Origin: Actinomycetes bacterium
GTDB lineage: Bacteria; Actinomycetota; Acidimicrobiia; Acidimicrobiales; Palsa-688
NCBI GenBank assembly: GCA_021821705.1
Contig: JAKACE010000127.1
Coordinates: 1-5,968 of the forward strand
Length of the DNA stretch: 5,968 nt
Direction of reading: 5' to 3'
This document shows, piece after piece, positions 4,783-5,968 of this stretch. The translations under genes were made by a program, and so were the position numbers. Position 1 is the first letter of the stretch, and every line of letters starts with the position of its first letter. The notes under the pieces are model-generated. The model had not been told where the DNA came from, did no database searches, and saw only the letters and a list, made by a program, of their open reading frames with translations.

Positions 4783-5737
4783 GGCTCGCCCGGACGGCCG
4801 GCGCGAGGTAGCTGGTCACGTCCCTGGCGGCGATGACACGGTGACCGCGCTCCTCCAAGGCGGCGCGGGCGGTGCCGTCGGCCACGAGCCTGGCACACGT
4901 GGCCGCGAGTTGCGCGTAGTCCGCCAGAGCGACTGCTTCGAGGAGGTCGGGGTCGATGTCGGTGCCTGCGTGGCATTCCGCGACCACGGCCTTGTGATTG
5001 GCCAGGAGGTAGCTGACACGTACGAGCTCGAAGATGCTCGTGGCGTAGTAGTGGAGGTTCAGGACCACTTTTGAGCGGGCGATGAGAGCGTCGCGCTCTT
5101 TGCCGTAGACGCCGAAGACAGCTTCGGCCCGGAGCCCGAGGGAGCGGAGCTGGTCGATCACGGCGGAGCGGCGCGGGTTCATCGAGCCGTAGAAAAGGAC
5201 ATCGATGTCCTGCTCCACATTGTCGGGGATGCGGGTCAGTTCCGGCACGTACCCGACGGGGACGTGGATGACGCGCGCGCCCATGTTCTGCAGGGCAGCA
5301 ACGTTGCGGTGGCTGTAATCCCAGACGGTACAGCGTTGCAGGAGGCCCAGGTACGTCCCGGAGCACCAGGTGTTGTCCCGGCCGATCTGCTCCAGGTTGT
5401 AGATGATGACGCTGTCGGGAAGGCGCTGGGCCTCCTCGGGTGTGAGCAGGTTGGCACCGAAGATCACAGCCGGGGGCCCCGGGTGCACGAGCCTGTTGAC
5501 AGCGAGGGTGACATCGAAGCCGGTGCGGGTGAGCCCGTACGCGACGGTCTCGGCGACCTCGTTGAACGCGGCCGCATGTGCGTAGCCATCAGGGCTGATG
5601 AGGACCACCTGGAAGGCGCCGGGGCCGTCGCCACCGGTTGGGAGCGGTCCTGGTGGCGGTGTGGCACCCGGGGTGGGGGCAGCGTGTGCAGTCGGTACGG
5701 GAGGTGCAGCCCAGGATGGGGCGGTTGCTTGGCTCAA
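4766..5737 (-). CDS. GT-B fold glycosyltransferase, CgeB/GT1-like
   Basis: This 323-residue protein is a likely cytoplasmic glycosyltransferase. Residues 1-40 are a Pro/Ala/Gly-rich low-complexity tail. Residues about 42-165 form the N-terminal Rossmann half, with FQVVLISPDGYAH (42-54), IIYNLEQIG (111-119), VWDYSHRN (138-145) and HVPVGYVPELTRI (158-170). Residues about 177-320 form the C-terminal half, with DIDVLFYGSMNPRR (177-190), VFGVYGKERDALIARSKVV (207-225) and NLHYYATSIFELVRVSYLLA (227-246), where the Glu237/Arg240 region matches the donor-binding FE...R motif of CgeB-like proteins. The start is TTG at 5737-5735, with AGGAGG 5 bases upstream. No signal peptide or membrane segment is visible. 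It lies upstream of the three-gene glycosyltransferase block, separated by a 168-bp leader and a hairpin over its stop codon. Glycosyltransferase identity is well supported; donor and acceptor are not. Confidence 0.85.
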   Translation of the reverse strand: MSQATAPSWAAPPVPTAHAAPTPGATPPPGPLPTGGDGPGAFQVVLISPDGYAHAAAFNEVAETVAYGLTRTGFDVTLAVNRLVHPGPPAVIFGANLLTPEEAQRLPDSVIIYNLEQIGRDNTWCSGTYLGLLQRCTVWDYSHRNVAALQNMGARVIHVPVGYVPELTRIPDNVEQDIDVLFYGSMNPRRSAVIDQLRSLGLRAEAVFGVYGKERDALIARSKVVLNLHYYATSIFELVRVSYLLANHKAVVAECHAGTDIDPDLLEAVALADYAQLAATCARLVADGTARAALEERGHRVIAARDVTSYLAPAVRASLALSR

Positions 5738-5854
5738 GGGTGCCTCCTCGGGCAGCTCGCGTCGCGCCTGGTGGCGCGCAGGCAGCGACCGGCCGTGACG
5801 TGGCCGCGGGTGGCGTGGCGTGCCCCGTACGGCTGACCAGCGGGGGCCACGGTC
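5738..5854 (-). other. 117-bp intergenic region with two hairpins
   Basis: Between the stop of the partial upstream gene and the GT-B start. Two perfect inverted repeats are present: CGCGCC/GGCGCG (5763-5768/5773-5778, 4-base loop) and CGGCC/GGCCG (5790-5794/5802-5806, 7-base loop). No T-run follows either. They could be a GC-type terminator of the upstream gene or leader structure. No promoter is recognisable. Confidence 0.35.
5743..5748 (-). promoter_or_regulatory. Ribosome binding site of the GT-B gene
   Basis: A perfect AGGAGG on the coding strand, 5 bases before TTG at 5737. It decides in favour of this rare start codon. Confidence 0.75.
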
Positions 5855-5968
5855 TCAGGCCAGGGCGGCCTCTGGCTGGCGGGCCAGGGCGGCCAGCGAG
5901 CCCGCCTCGGGGGAGAGCCGGCGCCGGTAGTCGTCGTGGGCAGCCACGGCTGCGTAGTAGGAGCAGCG
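5855..5968 (-). CDS. C-terminal end of an unidentified protein (5' part beyond the window)
   Basis: The last 37 codons of a minus-strand gene ending in TGA at 5857-5855. The peptide begins RCSYYAAVAAHDDYRRRLSP and ends in an Ala/Leu-rich helix-like tail (LAALARQPEAALA). It is open to the window edge, and its codons show the strong third-position GC of the neighbours. Too little is visible to name a family. By position it may belong to the same glycosylation locus, but nothing in these residues shows it. Confidence 0.6.
   Translation of the reverse strand, partial: RCSYYAAVAAHDDYRRRLSPEAGSLAALARQPEAALA

Noticed and set aside
5761..5810. Hairpins considered as an attachment site, IS end or CRISPR repeat
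   Set aside because: The stems are 5-6 bp, differ from each other, and have no target duplication, transposase or spacer pattern nearby.

Overview
The window is GC-rich (about two thirds G+C by eye). All supported genes lie on the minus strand and read from the right edge to the left. In transcription order it holds: the last 37 codons of an unidentified gene (5968-5855); a GT-B-type glycosyltransferase (5737-4766); a leader region with inverted repeats; three overlapping or abutting genes for a GT17-type glycosyltransferase (4597-3356), a small GT-A glycosyltransferase (3359-2607) and a TPR-containing GT2 glycosyltransferase (2610-769); a 73-bp gap; and the N-terminal 231 codons of a flagellin (695 to beyond the left edge). 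High GC, tight GTG/TTG start usage with strong Shine-Dalgarno sites, and long antisense open frames suggest a flagellated high-GC bacterium, most likely an actinobacterium. That placement is inference; no rRNA or other taxonomic marker is present.

Four unrelated glycosyltransferase types directly upstream of, and co-oriented with, a flagellin gene is the classic arrangement of a flagellin glycosylation locus. The natural model is that the enzymes build an O-linked glycan on the Ser/Thr/Asn-rich central part of this flagellin in the cytoplasm before export. The sequence shows the neighbourhood and the domains; the acceptor and sugars are inferred.

The most unusual signal is a module of about 80-100 residues present in two different glycosyltransferases of this cluster. 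It sits C-terminal to the TPRs of the GT2 enzyme and N-terminal to the catalytic domain of the GT17 enzyme, aligning without gaps over 80 residues with about 29 identities. I do not recognise it as a named domain; it may be a shared docking or acceptor-recognition element. Other points are: every gene whose start is visible starts with GTG or TTG; the small GT-A enzyme has Asp-Asp-Gly where Asp-x-Asp is expected; the flagellin carries a 10-residue tandem duplication; and a perfect 8-bp inverted repeat lies in the leader of the GT17 gene. There are no tRNA or rRNA genes, mobile elements or CRISPR arrays that I can see.
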